From Falsiroseomonas oryzae (GTDB taxonomy: Bacteria; Pseudomonadota; Alphaproteobacteria; Acetobacterales; Acetobacteraceae), in NCBI RefSeq assembly GCF_027856955.1, contig NZ_JAPSMD010000013.1, forward strand, positions 1 through 36,407: DNA of 36,407 bases. The letters are read 5' to 3'. Of this stretch, positions 29,120 to 36,407 are shown one piece after another; positions within the stretch are counted from its first letter, which is position 1, and each line of letters begins with the position of its first letter. The position numbers and the translations under genes were made by a program. Under the pieces are notes generated by a model, which saw nothing but the letters and a program-made list of their open reading frames with translations, searched no databases and was not told the DNA's origin.

Positions 29120-30133
29120 ATGATGCGCAAGCGGGTACTGGTCACCGGGGGGGCCGGGTTCCTAGGCTCCCACCTCTGCGAGCGGCTGCTTTCGACGGGC
29201 CACGACGTGCTGTGCGTCGACAACTACTTCACAGGAAGCAAGGACAACATCCTGCATCTACTGGCAGATCCGCGCTTCGAAGTGCTTCGGCACGACATCA
29301 CCTTCCCGCTCTACGTCGAGGTGGACGAGATCTACAATCTGGCCTGTCCAGCCTCCCCAGTGTACTACCAGTATGATCCGGTGCAGACCACAAAAGTGAG
29401 CGTTCTGGGGTCGATCAACATGCTCGGCCTTGCGAAGCGGGTCGGCGCGCGCATCCTGCAGGCCTCCACCAGTGAGGTATACGGCGATCCCACCGTGCAC
29501 CCGCAGCCCGAGGAGTACCGAGGCAACGTCAACCCGCTCGGACCCCGCGGCTGCTATGACGAAGGCAAGCGCTGCGCGGAGACGCTGTTCTTCGACTATG
29601 CCAGGCAGCATCGCGTGAGGATCCGCGTCGTGCGCATCTTCAACACCTACGGCCCTCGCCTCAATGCCAGCGATGGTCGGGTGGTGTCGAACTTCATTGT
29701 CCAGGCGCTCCGCGGCGACGACATCACGATCTATGGTGACGGCGGCCAGACGCGCGCCTTCTGCTATGTGGACGACCTGATCGACGGACTGATGGCGATG
29801 ATGGGCGCCGATGACGACGTTACTGGCCCGGTGAACCTCGGCAACCCGCACGAGATCCCCGTGCTTGAACTGGCCGAACGGATCCTCGCGCTCACGGGGT
29901 CGCGTTCACGGATCATCAGGAAGCCCCTGCCGGTTGACGACCCGACGCAGCGCTGCCCGGAGATCTCGCGGGCTCGGCAATTACTGAAGTGGGAGCCAAG
30001 GATCGACCTGGACGAGGGTCTACGGCGAACGATCGCCTATTTCGTGCAGAAGATGCAAGGCGCGGAGCCACCTCGCGCGTCAAACGACGATCTTGCGCGG
30101 GCAGGGGCCGCGGCGCTGCGTGGCGCGGTGTAG
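29120..30133 (+). CDS. uxs: UDP-glucuronate decarboxylase (UDP-xylose synthase)
   Basis: A 337-residue SDR enzyme converting UDP-glucuronate to UDP-xylose and CO2 (EC 4.1.1.35), supplying xylose for the polymer. It shows the NAD-binding [23 protein letters not shown], the family-specific [27 protein letters not shown], the catalytic CYDEGKR with its Tyr and Lys, [10 protein letters not shown] and [16 protein letters not shown]. Length and motif order fit bacterial UXS closely. The ATG at 29120 is chosen over the GTG at 29105 because the latter lies inside the likely ribosome-binding site gtgagga; a second ATG follows at 29123. It is the last gene of the plus-strand operon, followed by a hairpin at 30168. 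No UDP-glucose dehydrogenase is in the window, so UDP-glucuronate must come from elsewhere. Confidence 0.93.
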   Translation: MMRKRVLVTGGAGFLGSHLCERLLSTGHDVLCVDNYFTGSKDNILHLLADPRFEVLRHDITFPLYVEVDEIYNLACPASPVYYQYDPVQTTKVSVLGSINMLGLAKRVGARILQASTSEVYGDPTVHPQPEEYRGNVNPLGPRGCYDEGKRCAETLFFDYARQHRVRIRVVRIFNTYGPRLNASDGRVVSNFIVQALRGDDITIYGDGGQTRAFCYVDDLIDGLMAMMGADDDVTGPVNLGNPHEIPVLELAERILALTGSRSRIIRKPLPVDDPTQRCPEISRARQLLKWEPRIDLDEGLRRTIAYFVQKMQGAEPPRASNDDLARAGAAALRGAV

Positions 30134-30167
30134 GACGGTCCTTCGTGGCAATCTGCAGAGAACGGGC

Positions 30168-30190
30168 CTGCGGGTGCGTTGCACCCGCGG
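30168..30190 (+). terminator. Hairpin after the UDP-xylose synthase gene
   Basis: gcgggtgc (30170-30177) pairs perfectly with gcacccgc (30181-30188) around gtt, and one wobble and one GC pair extend the stem to 30168/30190. It lies 35 bases past the stop codon. There is only a short gtttc after it rather than a T-tract, so termination strength is uncertain. Confidence 0.45.
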
Positions 30191-30251
30191 CGTTTCGGCT
30201 CTGGCGGAGTCAGGCGAACGACGCGCGCACAATCTCGCCGATGGTCTGGGG

Positions 30252-30495
30252 TGTAGAAGTTTCGACTTGATCTGACGGTGCGGTGTTGTGGTGGGGAGAG
30301 AGGCCGGGGCGTGGAGCCACAGGCGAAGCGCAGCCCCCGGCCGTCCCGATGGGAGAGCCCCATGACCCAGACCGATTGGAAGGTGAGGCGAGCACCGATC
30401 AGGGCGGCTGGTGCTTTGGCAAGACGCCGTCGCAGACCTTCCTGGACAGCCGCCCGCCCGCGCGCGAAACACCGCAGATCGGCGAGGCCGCGTAA
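30252..30495 (+). pseudogene. Remnant of an IS481-like insertion sequence
   Basis: A short plus-strand reading frame (30391-30495) encodes TDQGGWCFGKTPSQTFLDS, which matches the C-terminal tail typical of IS481/IS3-type DDE transposases (pattern GKTPxQTFLD). Nothing of the catalytic core remains. At 30252-30276 the sequence tgtagaagtttcgacttgat resembles ends I associate with this IS group, which would make the piece an internally deleted element; this part is from memory and less sure. It sits exactly between the polysaccharide locus and the unrelated transporter genes. The rest of 30191-30629 holds no gene that I can support. Confidence 0.45.
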
Positions 30496-30629
30496 CCGGC
30501 AGCGCCTGGCAGCTTCGACCTGGCGGACACGCGTCGCGCCAAGTCCGTGACCGCAAGATCAGCTCCAGACATCTACATTCTTTCCGCCTCGCCGCCGTTT
30601 GGGATCCGCCCTTCATCCCATGCTGTTTC

Positions 30630-31655
30630 TCAACGTCCCGTGCGGCCGTCGTCCATCCGGGTGGCCAGCATCTGCGCGACGCCGAAGCGGGTCCAGCCCG
30701 GAACCTGAGCGGCCAGGTTCACCTCCAGCCATTTCGCATGACGCGGCGGACGCCGGAATTCGTCGAAGCGGGCAAAGAACGCTTCAACGAAGCGGGCCAC
30801 CTTGCGATGGCGTTCGGTGCCCGGTTGCCAAGCATAGACCGCCATCGCTGCGCCCACTGCCAGCGTCTCCACCTCCTGCCCCTCCGGCACCAGGGTCGGG
30901 TAGCGCGCGGCGGTCAGGCGGGCCGGGAGATAGGTGTCGAGCAGCGCAGGCGTCAGCGGAAGGGGCAGAAAACGGAGCCCCGACCCCTGCGGGAGCTGCG
31001 CGAAGATCCGCGCCGGCTGGCCTGCGACGAAGGCCATCGCCGCTATCTCCCCGGTGCGCAGCCGCTCCAGGGCCACATCCTGCGGGTCGTGCGCTGCCTC
31101 GATGCGGATGCCGAGCCCCTCGAAGACCAACTGCGCTGTCATCGCTGTGCCGCTGCCGCGGCGGTCGACATTCACCACCCGCCCCTCCAGATCCTCGACG
31201 CCAGCGATGCCTGGCGCGGCCAGGAGGTGCAGTTCCTCGTCGTAGAGCTTGGCGATGTAGTGGACCATGGTCGTCACGCCGGGGAACATCCGCTGGCGCT
31301 GCGCGAAGGCCAGGACGTCCGACTGCACGATGCCGATATCGACCCCGCGCAGGAACATGATGTCGGCCAGGTTCTGCACCGAGCCGCGCCCGATGATCGG
31401 CAGCACGCGCAGTTCGTCTCCGCTGTCGAGCACTGCGGCCAGGTCCGCGGCGATGCGCACATAGGTCCCGTCTACCCCGCCCGAGACAATACCAACCGTC
31501 CCCGCATTGGCCCGTGCCGACATCGCCTGAAGCGAGGCGGGGGGAGTGCCGGGCAACGGCGCCTGTGCGCGCACAGGCAGAGCTACGCCTCCGCCGAGCA
31601 TGCCACCGAGCACGCCGCCCAGCAGCCTGCGCCGCTCCAGCCCTTGCCCGCTCAT
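30630..31655 (-). CDS. TAXI-family TRAP transporter solute-binding protein
   Basis: A 341-residue periplasmic receptor of the TAXI type. The N-terminus (LERRRLLGGVLGGMLGGGVA) is a Tat-like leader with an Arg pair and cleavage after VRAQA near residue 32. The mature part opens with GTVGIVSGGVDGTYVRIAAD, and continues with LPIIGRGSVQNLADIMFLRG, DIGIVQSDVLAF and RVVNVDRRGSGTAMTAQLVF, all typical of TAXI/NMT1-like receptors. The ATG at 31655 has an aggagagga ribosome-binding site. No TRAP membrane subunit is adjacent, so it either works with a distant transporter or is an orphan. It lies 41 bases after the Sel1-repeat membrane protein and is probably cotranscribed with it. The ligand is unknown. 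Confidence 0.85.
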   Translation of the reverse strand: MSGQGLERRRLLGGVLGGMLGGGVALPVRAQAPLPGTPPASLQAMSARANAGTVGIVSGGVDGTYVRIAADLAAVLDSGDELRVLPIIGRGSVQNLADIMFLRGVDIGIVQSDVLAFAQRQRMFPGVTTMVHYIAKLYDEELHLLAAPGIAGVEDLEGRVVNVDRRGSGTAMTAQLVFEGLGIRIEAAHDPQDVALERLRTGEIAAMAFVAGQPARIFAQLPQGSGLRFLPLPLTPALLDTYLPARLTAARYPTLVPEGQEVETLAVGAAMAVYAWQPGTERHRKVARFVEAFFARFDEFRRPPRHAKWLEVNLAAQVPGWTRFGVAQMLATRMDDGRTGR

Positions 31656-31696
31656 TGTTGTCCTCTCCTTTCTCTGGGCTCATCCTTGGGGCGCCG

Positions 31697-33592
31697 CTAT
31701 CGGCCGCCCTGCACGCTCCGCAGCAACGGCTCAGCCCCTGCCTCACCAAGTGCGAGCGCCCGCCGGTACCAGTCTGCCGCAACCGCCGGGTCTGCCCGCA
31801 GGCCGCGAGCGCCCAGTGCGTTGAGTACCGCCGGATCATGGGTGCGGCCGAGCGCAAGTGCCGCTGCGCCGCTGCCCTCGTTTGCGGCCCGCCCGTAGAG
31901 AAGCCGCGCCGCCGAGATGTCGCCCATCGCCAGCATGGCATCGCCGCGCCGTATCAGCGCCGCGACCACCGCAGCGGGCAACCCAAGCCCGGCCGGGCGA
32001 GCGTCCTGGGCTGGCTGGGCCGGCGGCAGCGCCTCTGGCACCGGCGCGGAACTCGGGGCAGCGACGGCGGCCGGCGGCACGCGTGCCGGGACCAGCTCTG
32101 CCGGCAGCGCCGTCTGTACGGGGGATCCAGCCGCAATCTCGACATCGGAAGGCGGGGCGATGGTCGTTGCTGGCGCCTCTGCTGACGGCAGCGGCATCGG
32201 CTCCGGATCAGGGAAGGACTCTGCCGCCGGCAACGGCAACGGGGTGCTGCGCGGCATCGCGATGTTGGATGGCGGGACAACGGACGGCGCTGGTGGCGCG
32301 GTCAGGACCGGAGCCGGATAGGGCAGCGCAACCTCGGCCGGCGCGACAACAGGCGCCGGCACAGGGGCAAGGTCGGCCGATGCAGGCGGCCTCGACGGCT
32401 CGCCCTCCGCAGCCGACGCAGGCTCGGCCGGTTCCTCCAGTTGCTCGCTGGCGGCAGGCGAAGGATGCGTGGGCGCGGCTTGGCGAGGCACTACAGGCTC
32501 TACGGTCGCGGCAGGGCCTGGCTTGACCAGCTTGAGGTCCGGCAGTGGGAGCAGCAGCGGCACCGCCGCGCTCTCGGCGGGCACCGGCGGGGCAGACTCA
32601 GCGGTCGCGGTCTCCACGTCTGCCCCGGCGGACGGCGCCACCTCGGTCTGCGGCGTGGGCGCCGCTTCCCAAGCCGCATCTGCCGGTGCGCCGCGCGAAT
32701 CACGAAGGGCGTCGAAGCTCCCAGCAGCCTGCGCCACCGCGTTCGGCACGGCAAACTGCGCGGGCTGGGGCTCGCGCGGCGGCGTCTCCGGGCCGAGATG
32801 GCGCACACCGCGAAGGGCATCCCGCGCGTCGGCCAGCGCAAGGGCAAGCGGGGTCTCATCCGCTTGCCCCTGCACCTTCGCCTCCTGGCGTGGCAAAGCC
32901 AGGTTGGAGGCGCTGCCACGCGCCTGCTCGAGCAGGATTGGCGCGGCGTCCGACTGCCGGGCAGGCGCCGCGCCGTCGTCGCGGGTCATGACCAGAAAAA
33001 GCAGCGTCGCAGCCGCCCCGGCGGCCGCCAGCGGCGCCAGCCAGCGACGTGGCCGTGCCGGGTCTGGCCTGTCCACCGGCCGCGGCGCGGAGGCTGGAGG
33101 TGCCGCCACGGGAGGCAGCAAGCGCCGCCCGCCTACGAGCAGATCCTGTAGCGCGTCGGCCCAGGCCCCGCCTGGCGGCATCGACATGCGTTCCTGCCAG
33201 ACGACGGCCTCGGACAGGATCGCCTCGACCTCGTGCATGCTGGATCGGCTCAGGCGGCGGTAGATCACCGGGAGGTAGCCGGGGAACGCCGCCTCGAAGC
33301 CGCGGTCGCGCAGCATGGCGCGAAAACGAGGCAACGCGTCCGGGTGCCAAGCCGGCTCCACATCCAGTAGCGCAACGCCGAACGCGGGCCCGATCAGGAC
33401 GATATGCAGCATGATCTCGTCGCCTGGAGTCCGGCCCGGCGGGGCCATGCCGATCCGGGCGTTGGTCACCAGGCGCCAGCCGTTGCGCAGCCGCTCGACC
33501 GAACTCCGCGCTAGCGGAGCCGCGCCCTCCAGAGGGTGGCGCCACGACGTGTCCTGCACCGCCGTCGCCGGCTTGGGGACATACTTGCTCAC
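31697..33592 (-). CDS. Membrane protein with Pro/Ala-rich region and Sel1-type C-terminus (631 aa)
   Basis: I do not recognise the N-terminal domain (1-160), which contains VERLRNGWRLVTNARIGMAP and HIVLIGPAFGVALLDVEPAW. A single transmembrane helix (about 184-202, WLAPLAAAGAAATLLFLVM) follows a basic proline-rich linker. Then comes a roughly 330-residue Pro/Ala/Glu-rich stretch, and finally Sel1/TPR-like repeats (about 555-625) with GDISAARLLYGRAANEGSG and DPAVAADWYRRALALGEAGA. The likely topology is cytoplasmic N-domain and periplasmic spacer plus Sel1 domain, suggesting protein-protein contact across the periplasm. The GTG at 33592 is chosen because the longer open frame to 34027 runs over the YrdC-like gene; a Met at residue 49 is an alternative. 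It is upstream of the TAXI receptor by 41 bases. Confidence 0.72.
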   Translation of the reverse strand: MSKYVPKPATAVQDTSWRHPLEGAAPLARSSVERLRNGWRLVTNARIGMAPPGRTPGDEIMLHIVLIGPAFGVALLDVEPAWHPDALPRFRAMLRDRGFEAAFPGYLPVIYRRLSRSSMHEVEAILSEAVVWQERMSMPPGGAWADALQDLLVGGRRLLPPVAAPPASAPRPVDRPDPARPRRWLAPLAAAGAAATLLFLVMTRDDGAAPARQSDAAPILLEQARGSASNLALPRQEAKVQGQADETPLALALADARDALRGVRHLGPETPPREPQPAQFAVPNAVAQAAGSFDALRDSRGAPADAAWEAAPTPQTEVAPSAGADVETATAESAPPVPAESAAVPLLLPLPDLKLVKPGPAATVEPVVPRQAAPTHPSPAASEQLEEPAEPASAAEGEPSRPPASADLAPVPAPVVAPAEVALPYPAPVLTAPPAPSVVPPSNIAMPRSTPLPLPAAESFPDPEPMPLPSAEAPATTIAPPSDVEIAAGSPVQTALPAELVPARVPPAAVAAPSSAPVPEALPPAQPAQDARPAGLGLPAAVVAALIRRGDAMLAMGDISAARLLYGRAANEGSGAAALALGRTHDPAVLNALGARGLRADPAVAADWYRRALALGEAGAEPLLRSVQGGR

Positions 33593-33772
33593 GCAATTTG
33601 AGGCTAGGTCGGCGAGGCGTTGGCTGCCATTCAAGATTGGGTCAGCTTCCTCGCACGCCGACCAACCACGCCGAGATGGGCCTGGAGCGGACGACCCAGG
33701 CCTGCTGGCTGATCGGTTGAACGGGTGGTGCCGAAAGGCCGCCGACGGTAGGCTCATATCGAGGAGGCGCTG

Positions 33773-34492
33773 ATGATGCAGCCTGCCAAGACTGCGCAGC
33801 ACGTGTTGACATCCGACGTCAGGGATCTGGCCTCTCTGCGTGCCGAGGCGGAGTTGGTCCATGAACGCCTGATCGCCGGTGCGATGGCGATCATTCCGCT
33901 CGATGTCGCCTACGCCGTCGTGGGTTGTCGCGAGGCCGCGATCCGCCGGTTGTTTACCGCCAAGCAGCGCAGCTACGACAAGCCGAGCGGCATGTTCGGC
34001 AGCCTGGCCTGGAGCCGGGAGCTCCACATCCTGCCCGAGGAACGCCGCGAGGTTGCGGAGGCGTTGGCATCAGCCGGGTTGCCCTTCTCGATCGTTGCGC
34101 CCTTCCGGCCGGATCATCCGGCGCTGCGCGCGACCGACCCCTTCGTGGTCGCGACCTCGTCCAAGGACGGGACGATGGACATGCTGCTGAATGCCGGGCA
34201 GTTCCACAACGCGCTGGCGGAGGTCAGCCTGGCACGGGGCGTGCCGGTCTTCGGTTCCTCCGCCAACCGCTCGCTGACCGGCAGCCGCTACCGCGTGGCG
34301 GACATCCACCCGGAGGTCGTTGCCGCGGCGGAGGTGGTGGTGGATCACGGCCTCAGTCGCTGGCACAACGCCGAGGGGCTGTCCTCTACCATCCTCGACT
34401 TCAGGGACTTCGCCGTGGTGCGGCGGGGCGTGTGCTTCGACGCGATCGCGGAGGTGCTGCGCACGCGCTTCGGCATCACGCTGGCGCCGTGA
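33773..34492 (+). CDS. Divergent YrdC/Sua5-like protein
   Basis: A 239-residue protein with the layout of the YrdC/Sua5 fold, whose best-known members make threonylcarbamoyl-AMP for tRNA t6A. Recognisable parts are GAMAIIPLDVAYAVVG (the family's PTDTVYGL position), AKQRSYDKPSGMFG, VPVFGSSANRSLTG (family SAN-x-SG) and LSSTILDF (family PSTIVD). Several core positions differ: PTDT is PLDV and the Lys/Arg clusters are altered. A role outside t6A synthesis, such as a paralogue with carbamoyl- or nucleotide-binding function, is therefore plausible. The ATG at 33773 follows gaggagg; a second ATG is at 33776. It is divergent from the Sel1-type gene and convergent with the GntR gene, three bases apart. 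Confidence 0.72.
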   Translation: MMQPAKTAQHVLTSDVRDLASLRAEAELVHERLIAGAMAIIPLDVAYAVVGCREAAIRRLFTAKQRSYDKPSGMFGSLAWSRELHILPEERREVAEALASAGLPFSIVAPFRPDHPALRATDPFVVATSSKDGTMDMLLNAGQFHNALAEVSLARGVPVFGSSANRSLTGSRYRVADIHPEVVAAAEVVVDHGLSRWHNAEGLSSTILDFRDFAVVRRGVCFDAIAEVLRTRFGITLAP

Positions 34493-34495
34493 GTG

Positions 34496-35251
34496 CTATC
34501 GGGCGGCGCCGCCCTTGCGCAGCGTCATCGCATAGGTGAAGCGGTCGGCGGGATGGATGGTGACGGAGAGTTCCACCAACCTCTCGCCGGCATCGAGGTA
34601 GCGCCGCGCGATCCGCAAGGCCGGCGCGCCTTCCTCGGCACGCAGCAGCCGGGCAAGCTTCGCATCCAGCACCATCGCCGCGATCTCCTGCTGCACCTCC
34701 ACCAGCGCGAGGCCGAAGCGCTGCTCGACCTGGGCGAAGATCGCGGTGCGGTGCACGCCGGGCTGCGCGACCGGCTCGGCATAGGCGGCGTCCAGCCAGA
34801 CCTCGGTGAAGCCGAGCGGTAGCGCCTCGCCGGGAACCTCGCGCAGCCCGCGCAGATGCAGCCAGGCATGGCCCGGCGTGCAGGACAGCGTCTCCGCCAA
34901 GGCGCCATCCGCGACGATCCGCCGCGTCGCCGTCACGCGGAACACCGTTTCCCGCGCGAAGCGGAACACATCGGGCAGGCTGGCGAGCGACTGGCGGAAG
35001 GTCAGCCGCGGCCTTGCAGCCTCCACGCGCGTGCCGAGCCGCTTGCGCGCGGAAACCAGCCCCAGCTCGCGCAGGCGCTGATGCGCCTGGCGGATGGTCT
35101 GGCGACTGACACCGAAGGCCGCCGCGAGTTCCAGTTCCGTCGGCAGCAGCGAGCCGACGGGATGGCGCCCGTCGGCGATCCGCGCCTCCAGTTCCCGCGC
35201 GACGCGCAGGAACAGGGGCTCGGCTGGCGGCTCGGCGACGCGGGCGCTCAG
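34496..35251 (-). CDS. GntR-family transcriptional regulator with UTRA-type effector domain
   Basis: A 251-residue regulator of the HutC type. The winged helix-turn-helix lies at about 10-80 (PLFLRVARELEARIADG, GSLLPTELELAAAFGVSRQT, IRQAHQRLRELGLVSARKRL, GTRVE). It is followed by a UTRA-like ligand domain (about 95-245) containing HLRGLREVPGEALPLGFTEV and the end ELSVTIHPADRFTYAM. No ATG or GTG lies before the DNA-binding domain. The most likely start is a CTG at 35251 that overlaps the Bug receptor's stop codon as CTGA, matching the four-base overlaps elsewhere in this operon; this rare start needs proof. It probably controls the Bug receptor/CoA-transferase operon it belongs to. Confidence 0.82.
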   Translation of the reverse strand: MSARVAEPPAEPLFLRVARELEARIADGRHPVGSLLPTELELAAAFGVSRQTIRQAHQRLRELGLVSARKRLGTRVEAARPRLTFRQSLASLPDVFRFARETVFRVTATRRIVADGALAETLSCTPGHAWLHLRGLREVPGEALPLGFTEVWLDAAYAEPVAQPGVHRTAIFAQVEQRFGLALVEVQQEIAAMVLDAKLARLLRAEEGAPALRIARRYLDAGERLVELSVTIHPADRFTYAMTLRKGGAAR

Positions 35252-36261
35252 TTGGTCAGCTCGATCTTCGCCTCGGTGGCCACCGCGACGAAGCGCGGCA
35301 GCTCGCGCGCGATCAGCTCGGCCAGGCGGGAGGGCGGGCCGGGCTGCGCCGCCTCGACGTTCTGGCTGGCAAGCCGTCGGCCGAAGGCCGGATCCTGCAG
35401 CAGCGCGTTGATCTGCCGGTTCCAGTACTCGATCACGGCCGGTGGCGTGCCGGTGGGGCCCAGCAGGCCGGTCCAGCCCATCGCGGCCATGCTTTCCAGC
35501 TGCGGCATGCCGGATTCGCCGAGCGTCGGGATGTCGGGCGCCAGCGCCGAGCGCTGCCCGGCCAGGACACACAGCGCGCGCACCCGCCCGCCCTGCACCT
35601 GCGGCAGGGAGGATGTCATCGCATCCACCATCATGTGCACGCGCCCCTGGCTGAGATCGAGCAGTGCCTGCGCGCTGCCGCGATAGGGCACGTGTTCCAG
35701 CCGCGTGCCGGTGACCTGCATGATCTGCTCGGTCACCAGATGGCCGAAGGTGCCGGTGCCCGGGTTGGCGGCGCTGTATCGCCCGGCGGGCGCCGCCTTG
35801 AACACGGCGATCGCCTCCGCCAGGTTGCGCGCCGGGAAGTCGGGGGGCACCACGATGAGGAAGCCCGTGCCGCCGACCAGCGCCATCGGCACCAGGTCGC
35901 GCTGCACGTCGAAGGGCAGGTTGCGCGTGACAGCGGGGTTCACCACCAGAGGCGAGTTGCTCGACAGCAGCAGGTTGTAGCCGTCCGGTGCGGAGCGGGT
36001 GACGGCCTGGATGCCGATGGCGCCGGTGCCGCCCGGGCGGTTCTCCACCACCACGGTCACGCCGTGGCGGGTCTGCATCTCCTCCACGATCACGCGGCCG
36101 ATCAGGTCGGACATGTTGCCCGGTGGGAAGGGCACGATGAGACGCACGGGCCGCGAGGGATAGGCGCCGCCGGGCGCCTGCGCGCGCGCCACGGCAGGCG
36201 CGGCGAGCAGCCCGCCGGCGCCGAGCAGAGCGGCGCGGCGGCGAATGGGTGGCGTGGTCAC
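35248..36261 (-). CDS. Bug-family periplasmic receptor (tripartite tricarboxylate transporter type)
   Basis: A 337-residue solute receptor. It has a Tat-like leader (IRRRAALLGAGGLLAAPAVA, cleavage after ARAQA near 28) and the Bug signature YPSRPVRLIVPFPPGNMSDL, then VENRPGGTGAIGIQAVTRS, PDGYNLLLSSNSPLVVNP, VPYRGSAQALLDLSQGRVHM and IPTLGESGMPQLESMAAMGW. Bug proteins bind small organic acids or amides and are very numerous in Acetobacteraceae and Burkholderiales. The GTG at 36261 overlaps the stop of the upstream CoA transferase as GTGA. No TctA/TctB membrane genes are next to it. The ligand is perhaps the acid activated by the CoA transferase; that is context inference. Confidence 0.92.
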   Translation of the reverse strand: MTTPPIRRRAALLGAGGLLAAPAVARAQAPGGAYPSRPVRLIVPFPPGNMSDLIGRVIVEEMQTRHGVTVVVENRPGGTGAIGIQAVTRSAPDGYNLLLSSNSPLVVNPAVTRNLPFDVQRDLVPMALVGGTGFLIVVPPDFPARNLAEAIAVFKAAPAGRYSAANPGTGTFGHLVTEQIMQVTGTRLEHVPYRGSAQALLDLSQGRVHMMVDAMTSSLPQVQGGRVRALCVLAGQRSALAPDIPTLGESGMPQLESMAAMGWTGLLGPTGTPPAVIEYWNRQINALLQDPAFGRRLASQNVEAAQPGPPSRLAELIARELPRFVAVATEAKIELTN

Positions 36262-36407
36262 GTGATGGTTCCTCCCTGCTTCAGCTCTTCGATCTTGGTC
36301 TCGTCCAGTCCGAGCCGCCGTGCGAGCACGGCCGCGGTGTCCGCACCCAGCGCCGGCGCTGCGACCTGCCGGCCCGGCCCGCCGTTCACGCGCACCGGGC
36401 CGGTCAG
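36258..36407 (-). CDS. CaiB/BaiF-type CoA transferase, C-terminal 49 residues (cut by right edge)
   Basis: The minus-strand frame entering from the right edge reads LTGPVRVNGGPGRQVAAPAL, then a helix with LARRLGLDETKIEELKQGG, and stops at 36258. This is the usual end of class III (CaiB/BaiF, formyl-CoA-transferase-like) CoA transferases, which finish with an Asp/Thr-rich stretch and an alternating helix ending in a short tail. These enzymes move CoA between small acids. The stop overlaps the Bug receptor's GTG by four bases, so the genes are coupled. A transferase next to a Bug receptor and a GntR regulator is a common arrangement in these bacteria. The catalytic region is outside the window. 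Confidence 0.75.
   Translation of the reverse strand: MTGPVRVNGGPGRQVAAPALGADTAAVLARRLGLDETKIEELKQGGTIT

Overview
The window is GC-rich DNA, most likely from an alphaproteobacterium of the Acetobacteraceae (Roseomonas-like). This rests on overall coding style, Bug-family and TAXI-family periplasmic receptors with Tat-like leaders, and the type of exopolysaccharide locus. It is an inference from gene content, not a phylogenetic result.

Positions 1-30133 form one large, mosaic surface-polysaccharide locus. From left to right it holds: the start of a GT2-like glycosyltransferase cut by the window edge (1-281, minus); two giant cysteine-free repeat proteins (389-3811 and 3989-9334, minus) built from Calx-beta, lectin-like and, in one, a sugar-dehydrogenase beta-propeller; a Wzx-type flippase and a GT2 (9585-11890, plus); a GT4 (11930-13081, minus); a third giant cysteine-free protein ending in a right-handed beta-helix (13415-16543, plus); a GT4 coupled to a LuxR-type regulator with an atypical receiver (16636-18752, minus); and a minus-strand operon of Wzz/Wzc-like co-polymerase, polymerase/ligase and GT4 (25563 down to 19099). 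A plus-strand operon follows: WecG/TagA-type GT, GDP-mannose 3,5-epimerase-like protein, WbaP-type initiating sugar transferase and UDP-xylose synthase (25758-30133).

Together these genes suggest a Wzx/Wzy-type pathway. Sugar nucleotides (UDP-xylose, probably GDP-L-galactose) and the initiating phosphosugar transferase build a lipid-linked unit, several GTs extend it, the flippase exports it and the polymerase/co-polymerase chains it. No outer-membrane OPX/Wza protein and no type I secretion apparatus is visible here. The giant repeat proteins look like secreted partners of the polymer.

The most unusual gene is 20417-23269. It encodes a membrane O-antigen-ligase/polymerase-like protein fused in frame, through an internal signal-peptide-like segment, to a complete beta-helix domain. 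That domain is homologous end to end to the C-terminal domain of the separate secreted-looking protein at 13415-16543. The same polysaccharide-active-looking fold is therefore supplied twice, once tethered to the polymerase and once apparently released.

Positions 30134-36407 are a different neighbourhood: a decayed IS481-like remnant, a TAXI receptor with an upstream Sel1-repeat membrane protein, a divergent YrdC/Sua5-like protein, and a minus-strand operon of CoA transferase (3' end only), Bug receptor and GntR regulator.
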